A DNA stretch of 64,000 bases from Ignavibacteria bacterium (GTDB taxonomy: Bacteria; Bacteroidota; Ignavibacteria; Kapaibacteriales; UBA4661): positions 82,103 through 146,102 of the forward strand of contig CANHDJ010000001.1 of the NCBI GenBank assembly GCA_947459425.1, in the 5' to 3' direction. The position numbers and the translations under genes were made by a program. Each line of letters begins with the position of its first letter. Position 1 is the first letter of the stretch. The notes below the pieces were generated by a model, which was given only the letters and a program-made list of their open reading frames with translations, made no database searches and had not been told where the DNA came from. Positions 1 to 7,731 of this stretch are shown piece by piece.

Positions 1-437
1 TCGAAATAATCATAGAAAGAGAGTTTTTTTCCGGCATCATCCTGCTCGTTCCATTCTAAGCCGCCTCTGAGCGTCATATCCCACAAAATACGCTCGTACT
101 CTTCGGTAATAATCATTTTCAGCTTTGGTTTGCCCATAATACGGCGTGCAATATAGCGATTCGCAAGCGCCAGCGACTCCATACCGCCAACATGGTCGGC
201 GTGGCTATGCGTTGGCAAAATCACTTCTAAACCAGACATTTCCAATCCCGCCAAATTGTGCAGCGCCATCGGACCCGTCATACCAAAATCCACAACAACG
301 TGCGTATCACCCTGGACGATGATAAAATTCGTTTGAAACAACGTTTTTGCAAAGGCAGAACCCACACCGAGGAAAAAGATTTCCAGTGTGCCGTCATTTT
401 TCAGGCTAAGTTTGCCGTTTGCTGGGACAATACGCAT
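1..437 (-). CDS. MBL-fold metallo-hydrolase, N-terminal part (3' end outside window)
   Basis: Reading the minus strand from the ATG at 437 gives 145 residues without a stop before the window edge. After a short beta-rich start (LEIFFLGVGSAFAKTLFQTN), the signature THSHADHVGG appears around residue 80; this is the HxHxDH zinc motif of metallo-beta-lactamase-fold hydrolases. The opening GVGSAF pattern is typical of the RNase Z-like or arylsulfatase-like branch. The C-terminal metal ligands lie outside the window, so the substrate cannot be named. No Shine-Dalgarno sequence precedes the start. Confidence 0.85.
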   Translation of the reverse strand, partial: MRIVPANGKLSLKNDGTLEIFFLGVGSAFAKTLFQTNFIIVQGDTHVVVDFGMTGPMALHNLAGLEMSGLEVILPTHSHADHVGGMESLALANRYIARRIMGKPKLKMIITEEYERILWDMTLRGGLEWNEQDDAGKKLSFYDYF

Positions 438-619
438 ATTATGGCTACAAAAGGAGTTAGGACAAAAACATTCACAAAATGAAATACTATTCACAAGATA
501 AAAATAGGCTGTCAATCTACAATAAATAGAGGAATCTACAAAAAAAATTCACACTCTGGCTGGAACTTATCGTATTTTGTGGTCTTGCCGTTATTTTCCT
601 ATTTTTTGCTGCTTTTTCT

Positions 620-2293
620 ATGGAAACGCTTGTTTCGGTCTTGAATGACATAGCAACTCTTTTGGAATTAGGTGATGAAAATCCATTCAAAATCCGTGCC
701 ATCCAAAGCGCTGCCCGCGCACTAGATGACGCGGATATTGATTCGATGAGCTTGAACGAGATACTTGCGCTGCCTGGCGTTGGCAAAGGCACGGGCGAAC
801 TTATTGCCGAATTTCTGGAAACTGGCTCTATTGCTCAATACCACCAACTTTTGCAACAGATTCCCGAATCGGTGCTAGAAATGACGAGGCTTCGGGGGCT
901 GGGTGCAAAAAAAGTTCGATCGCTTTGGAAAGAACTCGGCATTCAATCTGTGAATGAACTTCACACAGCTTGTGAAACCTCGCGTGTAGCAGCGCTCAAA
1001 GGCTTTGGCGCAAAAACGCAGGCAAATATTCTTGAGGCTATTGTGCAGTATCGGAGTGCCCAATCTCGGTTTCATTTGCACAAAGCCATGCGCGAAGCAG
1101 AGCGTTTATGCGAGATTTGTCGCGCATTTGAGAGCATTCAAATAGCCGAAATTGCTGGCGAACTCCGCCAGGGCGAGGAAACGGCTTCGCGCATTGCCCT
1201 TGTTGTCTGTGGGGCAGATTTTGTGCATTTCGAGCAGCAGTGCAAGGAAAGCGGCTCAGAATTAGCACAGAGCGCATGGGAGGCAGAAACGCTCTGCGGT
1301 ACAAGCGCAAACGACATCCCTTTCACCATTCAATGGTCAACGCCGAGTACATTTGCTCTTTGCCTCCATGAATATTCCTCACAAGCGCCTTTTCATGCGG
1401 CATTTGTGCATCTTCGTCGTGAAAGAGGCATCGCAACTATCGGGGCGGCAAGCGAAGCAGAACTCTACGAACAATCTCATTTGCCGTTCATTCCGCCCGA
1501 ACTCCGCACAAATCCTGAACTCCTCAGTGATTCTCGTTTACCACACACACTGGAAAATCTCATTTCCCTTAGCGATATTCGCGGTACTGTCCACGTTCAT
1601 TCGACGTGGAGCGATGGAAAACACTCCATTCGCCAAATGGCAGAACGCGCAAAGGCACTAGGTTGCGAGTATATTGGCATTTGTGACCATAGCAAAACGG
1701 CAGTATATGCCAATGGCTTGAGCGAGGAGCGCCTCAAGCGCCAGCATGAGGAAATAGATGCACTTAACGCAGAAAATCTTGGTATTCATATTTTGAAGGG
1801 CATAGAATCAGATATTTTGACCGATGGCTCACTGGATTATTCGGACTCGGTGCTGGAAACGTTTGATATGGTCGTCGCGTCTGTCCATTCTGCCTTTACG
1901 CTTTCGCATGAGCAGATGACCAAGCGTCTTACACGCGCATTAGAACATCCGGCAACAACCATTTTAGGGCATCCGACAGGGCGATTACTTTTGAAGCGCA
2001 AGGGCTACACGTTTGATGTGGATGCTATTGTGGAAACGGCACGGAAACACGGCAAAGTCATTGAAATCAACGCAAATCCTTATCGTCTGGATTTTTCGGC
2101 AGAAAACGCGGTAAAAGCCCATAAAATGGGCGTTATGCTCTCTATCAATACCGATGCTCATAACTGCGAGGATTTAGCACAAATGCACTACGGAGTACAA
2201 GTAGCGCGACGGGCTGCACTTCCGCGCACAGCGATTCTGAATACACTGGGGCTGGATGATTTTCAAAAGCAGATTAAATTGATACGCCGATAA
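620..2293 (+). CDS. polX: PolX-family protein with PHP phosphoesterase domain; polymerase active site degenerate
   Basis: The 557-residue protein has the bacterial PolX order. HhH repeats lie at about 50-130 (LPGVGKGTGEL, LRGLGAKKVRSLW). A nucleotidyltransferase palm region lies at about 150-300, and a C-terminal PHP domain from about 320. The PHP metal ligands look complete: HVHSTWSDG at 325-333, E396, H423, H451 and TDAH at 511-514. The palm motif at 179-196 reads AGELRQGEETASRIALVV, where active enzymes have GS-RRG-DiD; both Asp are replaced (R191, A193). The third Asp is also missing near 236-240. It therefore probably acts through the PHP phosphoesterase or exonuclease and DNA binding, not by synthesis. 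A bidirectional hairpin follows the stop codon. Confidence 0.9.
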   Translation: METLVSVLNDIATLLELGDENPFKIRAIQSAARALDDADIDSMSLNEILALPGVGKGTGELIAEFLETGSIAQYHQLLQQIPESVLEMTRLRGLGAKKVRSLWKELGIQSVNELHTACETSRVAALKGFGAKTQANILEAIVQYRSAQSRFHLHKAMREAERLCEICRAFESIQIAEIAGELRQGEETASRIALVVCGADFVHFEQQCKESGSELAQSAWEAETLCGTSANDIPFTIQWSTPSTFALCLHEYSSQAPFHAAFVHLRRERGIATIGAASEAELYEQSHLPFIPPELRTNPELLSDSRLPHTLENLISLSDIRGTVHVHSTWSDGKHSIRQMAERAKALGCEYIGICDHSKTAVYANGLSEERLKRQHEEIDALNAENLGIHILKGIESDILTDGSLDYSDSVLETFDMVVASVHSAFTLSHEQMTKRLTRALEHPATTILGHPTGRLLLKRKGYTFDVDAIVETARKHGKVIEINANPYRLDFSAENAVKAHKMGVMLSINTDAHNCEDLAQMHYGVQVARRAALPRTAILNTLGLDDFQKQIKLIRR

Positions 2294-2339
2294 AAAAAGC
2301 CCGATATTTTTCGCTTTAAGGGAAAATATCAGGCTTTTT
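2294..2339. terminator. Bidirectional terminator between polX and the cytochrome gene
   Basis: The stem pairs AAAAAGCC-GATATTTT with AAAATATC-GGCTTTTT around an 11-nt centre. A-runs lie on one side and T-runs on the other, so it can stop transcription from both convergent genes. Confidence 0.85.
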
Positions 2340-2357
2340 CATTACTGCCGCATTTGT

Positions 2358-2777
2358 TTATTTACCGCGCAATGCCTTGACTTCAGCAACCGTGACAGCG
2401 CCACCCGGATTGCCCCACGTGTTGTAAACGTAGGTAATGACGTTTGCTGCATCTTCATCGGTATAATTTTTGGGCAAAGCCACCATCACGCCATTAAATT
2501 TTTTGCCATTGACCGTGATTTCGCCTTTCAAGCCATTAACCACACTTTTGATAATCTCTTTTTTCGGCTTGCTTTTGATATAATCCGACCCGGCAAGCGG
2601 CGGATATACCGTTGAAAGCCCTTGCCCATTTGCCTGATGGCAGGTCTGGCAATAGGCTTTATAGACTTTTTCGCCTTTAGCAATTTGTGCGGCTTTGTCT
2701 TGAGCCGTAAGCGACGCAGTGTTGCCGAAAGCAATGGCTACTCCAAAGCACAGCAACGATTTCAAGAATGTTTTCAT
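2358..2777 (-). CDS. Secreted mono-haem class I cytochrome c
   Basis: The 139-residue protein starts with a signal peptide (residues 1-25, cleavage after SLTAQ). A single haem-binding motif CQTCH lies at 43-47, with M98 (NGVMVAL) as the likely second axial ligand and LPKNYTDEDAANVITYVYN as the C-terminal helix. This is the usual small class I cytochrome c fold, and the likely role is periplasmic electron transfer. It is a single-gene unit with its own sigma-70-like promoter at 2829-2857 and a terminator shared with polX. No oxidase or reductase gene is adjacent, so its redox partner is unknown. Confidence 0.9.
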   Translation of the reverse strand: MKTFLKSLLCFGVAIAFGNTASLTAQDKAAQIAKGEKVYKAYCQTCHQANGQGLSTVYPPLAGSDYIKSKPKKEIIKSVVNGLKGEITVNGKKFNGVMVALPKNYTDEDAANVITYVYNTWGNPGGAVTVAEVKALRGK

Positions 2778-2828
2778 AGAACAATTGAATAAATGAAGCG
2801 AATGAATAGCGTCTGAATATCGAACGGA

Positions 2829-2857
2829 ATATCAGACATTGGATAATTTTGTGTCAA
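2829..2857 (-). promoter_or_regulatory. Sigma-70-like promoter for the cytochrome c gene
   Basis: On the minus strand, TTGACA (2852-2857) is followed by a 17-nt spacer and TGATAT (2829-2834). The start codon is about 45 nt downstream of the expected transcription start. Confidence 0.6.
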
Positions 2858-2946
2858 TCTCATAAACGTCTGTTGGACGGTTCTATTGCGTGTAAGCGTT
2901 TAATTGCTAACAACAACCTCTGATGTGCAAGTGCCGCGAGACAGCA

Positions 2947-3408
2947 CTACAACTTGGCGGAAGCCTCGTCTTTGGGTAGGCGTACCGCCAAAACGGAACA
3001 AGGCGCTGTCCGTAATACTTTTTCGGTCGTGCTGCCGAAAAGGAGATACTCCAAGCCTCGGCGACCATGCGTTCCCATGGCAATAATATCAATGGAAAAC
3101 TGTTCGGCATATCCATTAATGGCGAGGTCTGGATGGCTTTCCATCACCTTGATTTTCACCGCAAAGCCTTCATCAATAAGTGTTGCGGCGATACCTTGAA
3201 GTTTTTGCTCTGCCTGCTCAAAGGCGCGTCCTACAAGGTCAGCCATTGGAGCGCCTTCCCAAGAACCATAGGTGGAAAGCGGCTCTAAAACGTGCAAAAG
3301 GTGAATAGTCGCTTTGAGCGGTATGGCAATTTCTTTTGCGTATTTGAGTGCTTGCTCAGAATGTTTCGAGAAATCAAGCGGAACGAGAATATTTTGAATG
3401 GGTAACAT
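2947..3408 (-). CDS. Universal stress protein (UspA family), ATP-binding type
   Basis: The 153-residue single-domain protein opens with NILVPLDFSKHSEQAL, the usual Usp start with the Asp of the ATP site. It carries the ATP-binding signature G-2x-G-9x-G-S at 112-126 (GTHGRRGLEYLLFGS), followed by the closing strand CSVLAV. The length is typical for one Usp domain. AGGAG at 3418-3422 lies 9 nt before the ATG and confirms the start. It is transcribed alone and is presumably a cytoplasmic stress or persistence protein; nothing nearby indicates the stimulus. Confidence 0.92.
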   Translation of the reverse strand: MLPIQNILVPLDFSKHSEQALKYAKEIAIPLKATIHLLHVLEPLSTYGSWEGAPMADLVGRAFEQAEQKLQGIAATLIDEGFAVKIKVMESHPDLAINGYAEQFSIDIIAMGTHGRRGLEYLLFGSTTEKVLRTAPCSVLAVRLPKDEASAKL

Positions 3409-3760
3409 GATGACAATCTCCTAAAGATATGGTCGAAATATGTGTATTTTGTATATATTTTTCTAGACTCTAGTCTTCGTTTGGGCTTGATAAATCCGGC
3501 TTCAAGCCCTGTTTATTCCCCTTTATCAAATCTTCCGCGTCATAGATATATGATAAACAGGGCTTGTCGAACCGGTTTCGGATGGTGTTTCTTTGTAACG
3601 GACACTGCTCAAAATCGCTTCAACTCCGCGCCGTTACCCCCTTCAAAGTGATCACCAATCTTCATAAATCATTTTAACAGTCATTGCGCTTTTCAGACTA
3701 TTTTATCTTTTTTAATCTTGCAATGCTTTGATACAGCATTGCAAGAAACAACTCGGAATC
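3409..3760. other. Intergenic region with two palindromic elements
   Basis: No credible gene is visible. Close to the usp gene is the odd-centred palindrome CTAGA-C-TCTAG (3463-3473), which overlaps GACT-CT-AGTC (3466-3475). It is placed where an operator or promoter could lie. Further on is the long inverted repeat at 3503-3566, described separately. The part next to the Rrf2 gene end is AT-rich without a clear terminator. Confidence 0.5.
3503..3566. repeat. Perfect 14-bp inverted repeat with 36-nt loop
   Basis: CAAGCCCTGTTTAT (3503-3516) is exactly complementary to ATAAACAGGGCTTG (3553-3566). CCGG sequences lie just outside both arms, so the stem may extend with a small bulge. It has no T-tract and lies between two codirectional genes, so it is not a classical terminator. 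A miniature-element remnant or an RNA structure is possible. Confidence 0.6.
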
Positions 3761-4264
3761 CTATTTGGTCTCGACTGGCTTACCTTTGCTGTTAATCGCA
3801 GCAAGCAGCATAGCGGGATTCATGGGTGCATCAGCATTTGCAAGCCGGACATTTAACTGATTCGCACGTTTTCCTAATTCCTCAAGCGTCAGCGATGTAC
3901 AAAGATGCTGCAACCGCGAACGCATTGATGTCCAGTTTTCGTGTGCTGGGCAGGGGTCGGCAACGCCGCATCCAGGCAAGCCAAAAAGACATTCTTTAAA
4001 AATATCTCCGCCATCAATAGCCTCAATCACATCGGCAAGACTAATATCGGACGCCTGACGAGCCAATGCCACACCACCATTGGGTCCGCGATAGGACATA
4101 AGCAATTTTGCTTGCGTTAAATTTTGCAACACTTTTGTCAAAAAGTGGAACGAAATATTGAGTTTTCCGGCAATTTCCTGAATCGAAACATACTCATTTC
4201 GCGGAAGGGAAGCCATATAAATTGCGGCTTGTACGCCGTAAACACAACTTTTCGAGAGCAGCAT
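3761..4264 (-). CDS. Rrf2-family transcriptional regulator with three-Cys (Fe-S type) motif
   Basis: The 167-residue protein starts MLLSKSCVYGVQAAIYMA. It has an N-terminal winged helix (IQEIAGKLNISFHFLTKVLQ) and the Rrf2 wing RGPNGGVALAR. Three cysteines lie at 92, 99 and 105 (C-x6-C-x5-C), close in position and spacing to the 2Fe-2S ligands of IscR (C-x5-C-x5-C), so redox, NO or Fe-S sensing is likely. GGAG (4271-4274) lies 6 nt before the ATG at 4264 and decides this start over an ATG 12 nt upstream. No suf, isc or nitrosative-stress gene is adjacent, so its targets are unknown. Confidence 0.88.
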   Translation of the reverse strand: MLLSKSCVYGVQAAIYMASLPRNEYVSIQEIAGKLNISFHFLTKVLQNLTQAKLLMSYRGPNGGVALARQASDISLADVIEAIDGGDIFKECLFGLPGCGVADPCPAHENWTSMRSRLQHLCTSLTLEELGKRANQLNVRLANADAPMNPAMLLAAINSKGKPVETK

Positions 4265-4270
4265 ATCAAT

Positions 4271-4274
4271 CTCC
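4271..4274 (-). promoter_or_regulatory. Shine-Dalgarno site fixing the Rrf2 start
   Basis: GGAG on the minus strand lies 6 nt upstream of the ATG at 4264. It overlaps the region of the alternative ATG at 4276, which has no such site of its own. Confidence 0.7.
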
Positions 4275-4387
4275 ATCAAATCTTAGTGAGAAGCAAATCT
4301 TTATCCTCGTAGTGTGCTTAATTTCCAAGTCTTGAGGTTTACATTAAAAATTTGTTGCTTCAGAATATTTATTCAGACAAAATACTC

Positions 4388-4423
4388 TTAATACAAATTA
4401 CACAATGCTTGTCAATTTGTCAA
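4388..4423 (-). promoter_or_regulatory. Tandem overlapping promoter region upstream of Rrf2 gene
   Basis: On the minus strand, two TTGACA boxes (4418-4423 and 4410-4415) lie 8 bp apart as a direct repeat TTGACAA-TTGACAA. The downstream box is spaced 16 nt from TATTAA (4388-4393). The upstream box is spaced 17 nt from TAATTT (4395-4400). The repeat could also be an operator. Confidence 0.5.
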
Positions 4424-4440
4424 ATTTTTTTATCGTATTT

Positions 4441-4818
4441 TTACTTATTCGCAGCATCCTCAGTAGCAGCAATAACTTCCAGCCGTTTTGCTTTTGGCAA
4501 ACTTGCTACAACAAGCCCGTAGGAATCATCAATCCACGAATAGACCACCGAATACGGCACAGAGCCATCCAGTGGCACCGTCAGCCAATGTTTTTTGTTC
4601 ATATGGTAGCCCGGTTGGACGCTCTCATACTCTGCACGGCGCTCAACTGCTTCGTCGGGGTCGCATTTTAGGTTCACGTGTCCCCAGTCATCACTTGCTG
4701 CCAGTGCGAACATTTTGCCCATAACTTTGTAAACCAGAGTAACATCGTCGAAGGGCAGTTCCTCCGTCGTATATGGCTTGGAAAGGCAGTATTGGCGAAG
4801 TTCTTCAAGGTGTATCAT
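4441..4818 (-). CDS. MmcQ/YjbR family protein
   Basis: The 125-residue protein matches the YjbR pattern: an N-terminal helix (IHLEELRQYCLSKPYTTEELPF), strand VYKVMGKMFAL, a substrate-like strand VNLKCDPDEA, YESVQPGYHMNKKHWLTV, and a C-terminal SYGLVVASLPK. Members have a CyaY-like fold and some are reported to bind DNA, but the cellular role is not settled. The start lies 2 nt after the stop of the argE-like gene, so it is very likely the last gene of the arginine unit. Whether it has any arginine-related role is unknown. Confidence 0.88.
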   Translation of the reverse strand: MIHLEELRQYCLSKPYTTEELPFDDVTLVYKVMGKMFALAASDDWGHVNLKCDPDEAVERRAEYESVQPGYHMNKKHWLTVPLDGSVPYSVVYSWIDDSYGLVVASLPKAKRLEVIAATEDAANK

Positions 4819-4820
4819 TG

Positions 4821-5912
4821 CTAAAAAGTCCCAAAAGAAGTGAGTGTTTCAATAAGGTGAATATACGCGGCAATGCCGTCTCGAATTTCGTCAAGAAGAA
4901 TAAACTCATTCGCTGTGTGGGAGCGCTCCGACACGCCGGGACCGATTTTTACCGACGGAAACGGCATAACAGATTGGTCAGAGAGCGTTGCTGACGCAAA
5001 TGTCGTTATACCAAGCCGCTCCGCCGAACGTACTATAGGGTGCGCGAGGCTAATACTTGACGGGCGCAATCGTACTGAGCGCGGCAGAACCTCACAATTA
5101 ACATGATCAGCGATAACAGCTAGAACTTCCTCATGCGTGTAAACATCCGTTGTGCGAACGTCCACAACAAAGCTACAACGGTCGGGAATCACATTGTGCT
5201 GCGTCCCAGCATTGATCATCGTCACGCTCATTTTGATGGGACCAAGAAACGGAGAGGTTTTGGGGAACTCAAAGCAATGAAACCACTGAATATTGTGCAT
5301 TGCTTTGTCAATGGCATTAATTCCCGTATTACGTGCGGCGTGTCCCGAAGCCCCGTGTGCCGTACAATCCAGCACCATTAAGCCTTTTTCTGCAACCGCC
5401 AAAGCGCATTCCGTCGGTTCGCCAACGATAGCTGCGCTAATGCTCCCAAGTTCCGGCAAGATAGATTCCACACCATTTTTACCAATAATTTCTTCTTCTG
5501 CCGTTGCCGCCATAATAAGATTAAACGGTAAATCGGGGCGCTCGTAGAAATGCACAAACGTTGCAAGAAGGCTGACAAGCGCCCCGCCCGCATCATTGCT
5601 GCCCAAGCCGTACAGTACGCCATTTTCCTCACTCGCTTCAAAAGGGTTGCGCGTCCAATCTTGATTTGGCTTGACGGTATCGTGGTGAGAATTGAGCAGA
5701 AGTGTAGGCTTGGAGGAATCAAAATGGCGATTGCACGACCAGATATTATTCATTTGCCGCGCCGTCGGGATAGCTCGTTCATGGAGAAATTCTTGAATGA
5801 GCGAAGCCGTTTTGTCTTCCTCGCGGCTCAAGGAAGGCGTAGCGATAAGAAGTTTGAGCAAAGCAATAGCTTCAGGAACAAGGTGTGGTGCGGGATGGGG
5901 AAGATTTAGCAT
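4821..5912 (-). CDS. argE: M20 deacylase, probable N-acylcitrulline/N-acylornithine deacylase (ArgE type)
   Basis: The 363-residue M20 metallopeptidase-fold enzyme has the di-zinc ligands and catalytic pair visible: H76-x-D78 (NSHHDTV), D107 (GSNDAGG) and E139-E140 (TAEEE). A lid domain (GASGHAARNTGINAI, GTQHNVIPDRC) and a late His (RSHTANEF) complete the set. The ATG at 5912 is chosen because it lies 13 nt after the argB stop; upstream extension would run into argB. Position after argF' and argB indicates that it removes the acyl group from acylcitrulline, as in Bacteroidetes and Xanthomonas arginine synthesis. DapE or carboxypeptidase function is less likely in this context. Confidence 0.88.
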   Translation of the reverse strand: MLNLPHPAPHLVPEAIALLKLLIATPSLSREEDKTASLIQEFLHERAIPTARQMNNIWSCNRHFDSSKPTLLLNSHHDTVKPNQDWTRNPFEASEENGVLYGLGSNDAGGALVSLLATFVHFYERPDLPFNLIMAATAEEEIIGKNGVESILPELGSISAAIVGEPTECALAVAEKGLMVLDCTAHGASGHAARNTGINAIDKAMHNIQWFHCFEFPKTSPFLGPIKMSVTMINAGTQHNVIPDRCSFVVDVRTTDVYTHEEVLAVIADHVNCEVLPRSVRLRPSSISLAHPIVRSAERLGITTFASATLSDQSVMPFPSVKIGPGVSERSHTANEFILLDEIRDGIAAYIHLIETLTSFGTF

Positions 5913-5925
5913 AATATCAATAAAA

Positions 5926-6714
5926 TTATTCCGCAATAATGGTTGTCCCGACGGAGTCTGCGTTCTGCAAACGCCCGATAGAATTTGCACTCATAATCGT
6001 AACCGCTTGAACACCGCGCCGCAGCGCCGCAAAAGCATTATCCATCTTGGGAATCATTCCTTTAGCGATTGCTCCCGAAGCGCGAAGATGCTCATAATCT
6101 TGCGCCGTAATGCGCGGTATGACGGACGCTTCATCGGCAATATCCCGCAAAACGCCTTGTTTCTCGAAGCAATAAACTAAACGCACATCGTACCGACTTG
6201 CCAGTGATGATGCGATCTCGGCGGCAATCGTATCGGCATTCGTGTTGAGTATGTTTCCTGCGCCATCGTGCGTGAGCGGTGCTAAAACAGGCAAAAATCC
6301 TTGCTGGAGCAAGCTATCAAGCCGTTCAGCAGAGACCCTTTCGACATCGCCAACAAAACCATAATCCGTCGTTGGGTGTATCCGCTTTTTTGCACGGATG
6401 ATATCGCCGTCAGCACCCGTCAAGCCCAAAGCATTCACACCATGCGCTTGCAAGCCCGCCACAATGCGCTTATTGACAAGCCCGCCATAGACCATCGTTA
6501 CCACATCCAACGTCGCTTGGTCGGTGACGCGCCGTCCATCAATCATCTGCGTTGCGATGCCGAGGCGGGCACTGAGGTCGGTGGCAAGTTTTCCGCCGCC
6601 ATGGACAAGTATCCATGAGGCTTTCAGCGATGCAAGGTTGCTCAAAAATGCGGCAAGAGCATCGGCACTGTCAATAACATTACCACCGATTTTAATAACA
6701 ATAAGAGGATTCAT
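5926..6714 (-). CDS. argB: Acetylglutamate (or acylglutamate) kinase
   Basis: The 262-residue amino acid kinase-fold protein has the usual motifs: IVIKIGGNV at the start, VHGGGKLATDL for the phosphate-binding loop, INDGR-like IDGRRVTDQATLDVV for acylglutamate, NTNADTIAAEIA for nucleotide, and GMIPKMDNAFAAL near the end. It catalyses the second step of arginine synthesis in the cytoplasm. The ATG at 6714 is preferred over a TTG three codons earlier. It sits between argF' and the deacylase gene with gaps of 29 and 13 nt. If the pathway uses succinylated intermediates, as the carbamoyltransferase suggests, this kinase would act on succinylglutamate. Confidence 0.93.
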   Translation of the reverse strand: MNPLIVIKIGGNVIDSADALAAFLSNLASLKASWILVHGGGKLATDLSARLGIATQMIDGRRVTDQATLDVVTMVYGGLVNKRIVAGLQAHGVNALGLTGADGDIIRAKKRIHPTTDYGFVGDVERVSAERLDSLLQQGFLPVLAPLTHDGAGNILNTNADTIAAEIASSLASRYDVRLVYCFEKQGVLRDIADEASVIPRITAQDYEHLRASGAIAKGMIPKMDNAFAALRRGVQAVTIMSANSIGRLQNADSVGTTIIAE

Positions 6715-6743
6715 TGGCAACAATGAGGCTGGAAAAGTGGGAA

Positions 6744-7724
6744 TTAGGACATTGCCGCTACCATTCGCTTGAGAACAGACTGCGCGGCGACAACCCGATT
6801 TTGCGCTTGCTGAATCACCAGTGATGAAGGGCTATCCAAGACTTCATCGGCAACTTCAACGTTTCGGCGCGTCGGAAGGCAGTGCATAAATTTTCCCTCA
6901 CGGGTCAGGCGCATTTTTTCGGCGGTAATTTTCCACGAAGGGTCTTTAGACAAGACTTTGCCGTAATTCTCACCATGAAACGCCGACCAGTTTTTCGCAT
7001 AAACAAAATCAGCATCGCGCAATGCTTCATCCTGATTTGTAATGACAGAAGCGCCTTGCGTGAAGGTTTCATCAAGTTCGTAGCCTTCGGGATGAGTAAT
7101 CACAAAGTCCACATCAGCACGAAGCATCCATTCGGCAAAAGAGTTCGGAACGGCTTGGGGCAATGCCTTCGGGTGAGGCGCCCAGGACAGAACGACCTTC
7201 GGACGGCGTTTCATTCCTTCGCGGCGGCGTACTTCCTCAATGGTGAGCAAATCGCTCAACGACTGGAGCGGGTGGCGAAGTGCGGACTCCAAGCTCACAA
7301 GCGGCTTTGCGGCATACTTTTGGAATTGCGTTAGCGTGTGTTCACTCGTGTCGGCAGCTTTATCCGTCAACGACGCAAAGGCACGAACCCCGATAATATC
7401 TGAGTATGAGCCAATCACGGCTGCGCCTTCTTTGATGTGTTCGACGGTATCGCCATCCATCACTGCGCCATCGTGCATCTCCAATTTCCAGCTTTCTGTG
7501 CCGACATTCACAACCATGGTGTTCATACCCAGATTCCATGCAGCTTTCTGGCTTGAAAGGCGTGTGCGAAGGCTGGAATTAAAAAAAACAAGAGCGAGAG
7601 TTTTATGCCGACCCATTTCGCTCCATGCAAGCGGCGTTTGCTTGATGTGGAGCGCTTCTTCAAGCAGCGAGGCAATATCGGGAACGTCGTGAACGCTTGT
7701 AAAAGCAGCAAAGGTATTGTTCAT
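6744..7724 (-). CDS. argF': Acylornithine carbamoyltransferase (ArgF'), predicted succinylornithine type
   Basis: The 326-residue transcarbamylase-fold enzyme has the carbamoyl-phosphate loop FFNSSLRTRLSSQKA at 47-61, the Bacteroidetes/Xanthomonas-type segment SWKLEMHDGAVMDGDTVEHIKE at 78-99, HPLQSLSDLLT and the C-terminal HCLPTRRNVEVADEVL. Ordinary ornithine carbamoyltransferases lack the DGD-x-x-EH insertion; this family carbamoylates N-acylornithine. V94 occupies the position I align with E92 of the Xanthomonas acetylornithine enzyme and P90 of the Bacteroides succinylornithine enzyme; published substitutions of E92 by Pro, Ser, Val or Ala gave succinylornithine specificity. It is the first enzyme gene of the arg unit, 7 nt after the kinase gene. 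Confidence 0.92.
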   Translation of the reverse strand: MNNTFAAFTSVHDVPDIASLLEEALHIKQTPLAWSEMGRHKTLALVFFNSSLRTRLSSQKAAWNLGMNTMVVNVGTESWKLEMHDGAVMDGDTVEHIKEGAAVIGSYSDIIGVRAFASLTDKAADTSEHTLTQFQKYAAKPLVSLESALRHPLQSLSDLLTIEEVRRREGMKRRPKVVLSWAPHPKALPQAVPNSFAEWMLRADVDFVITHPEGYELDETFTQGASVITNQDEALRDADFVYAKNWSAFHGENYGKVLSKDPSWKITAEKMRLTREGKFMHCLPTRRNVEVADEVLDSPSSLVIQQAQNRVVAAQSVLKRMVAAMS

Positions 7725-7731
7725 AATGGCA

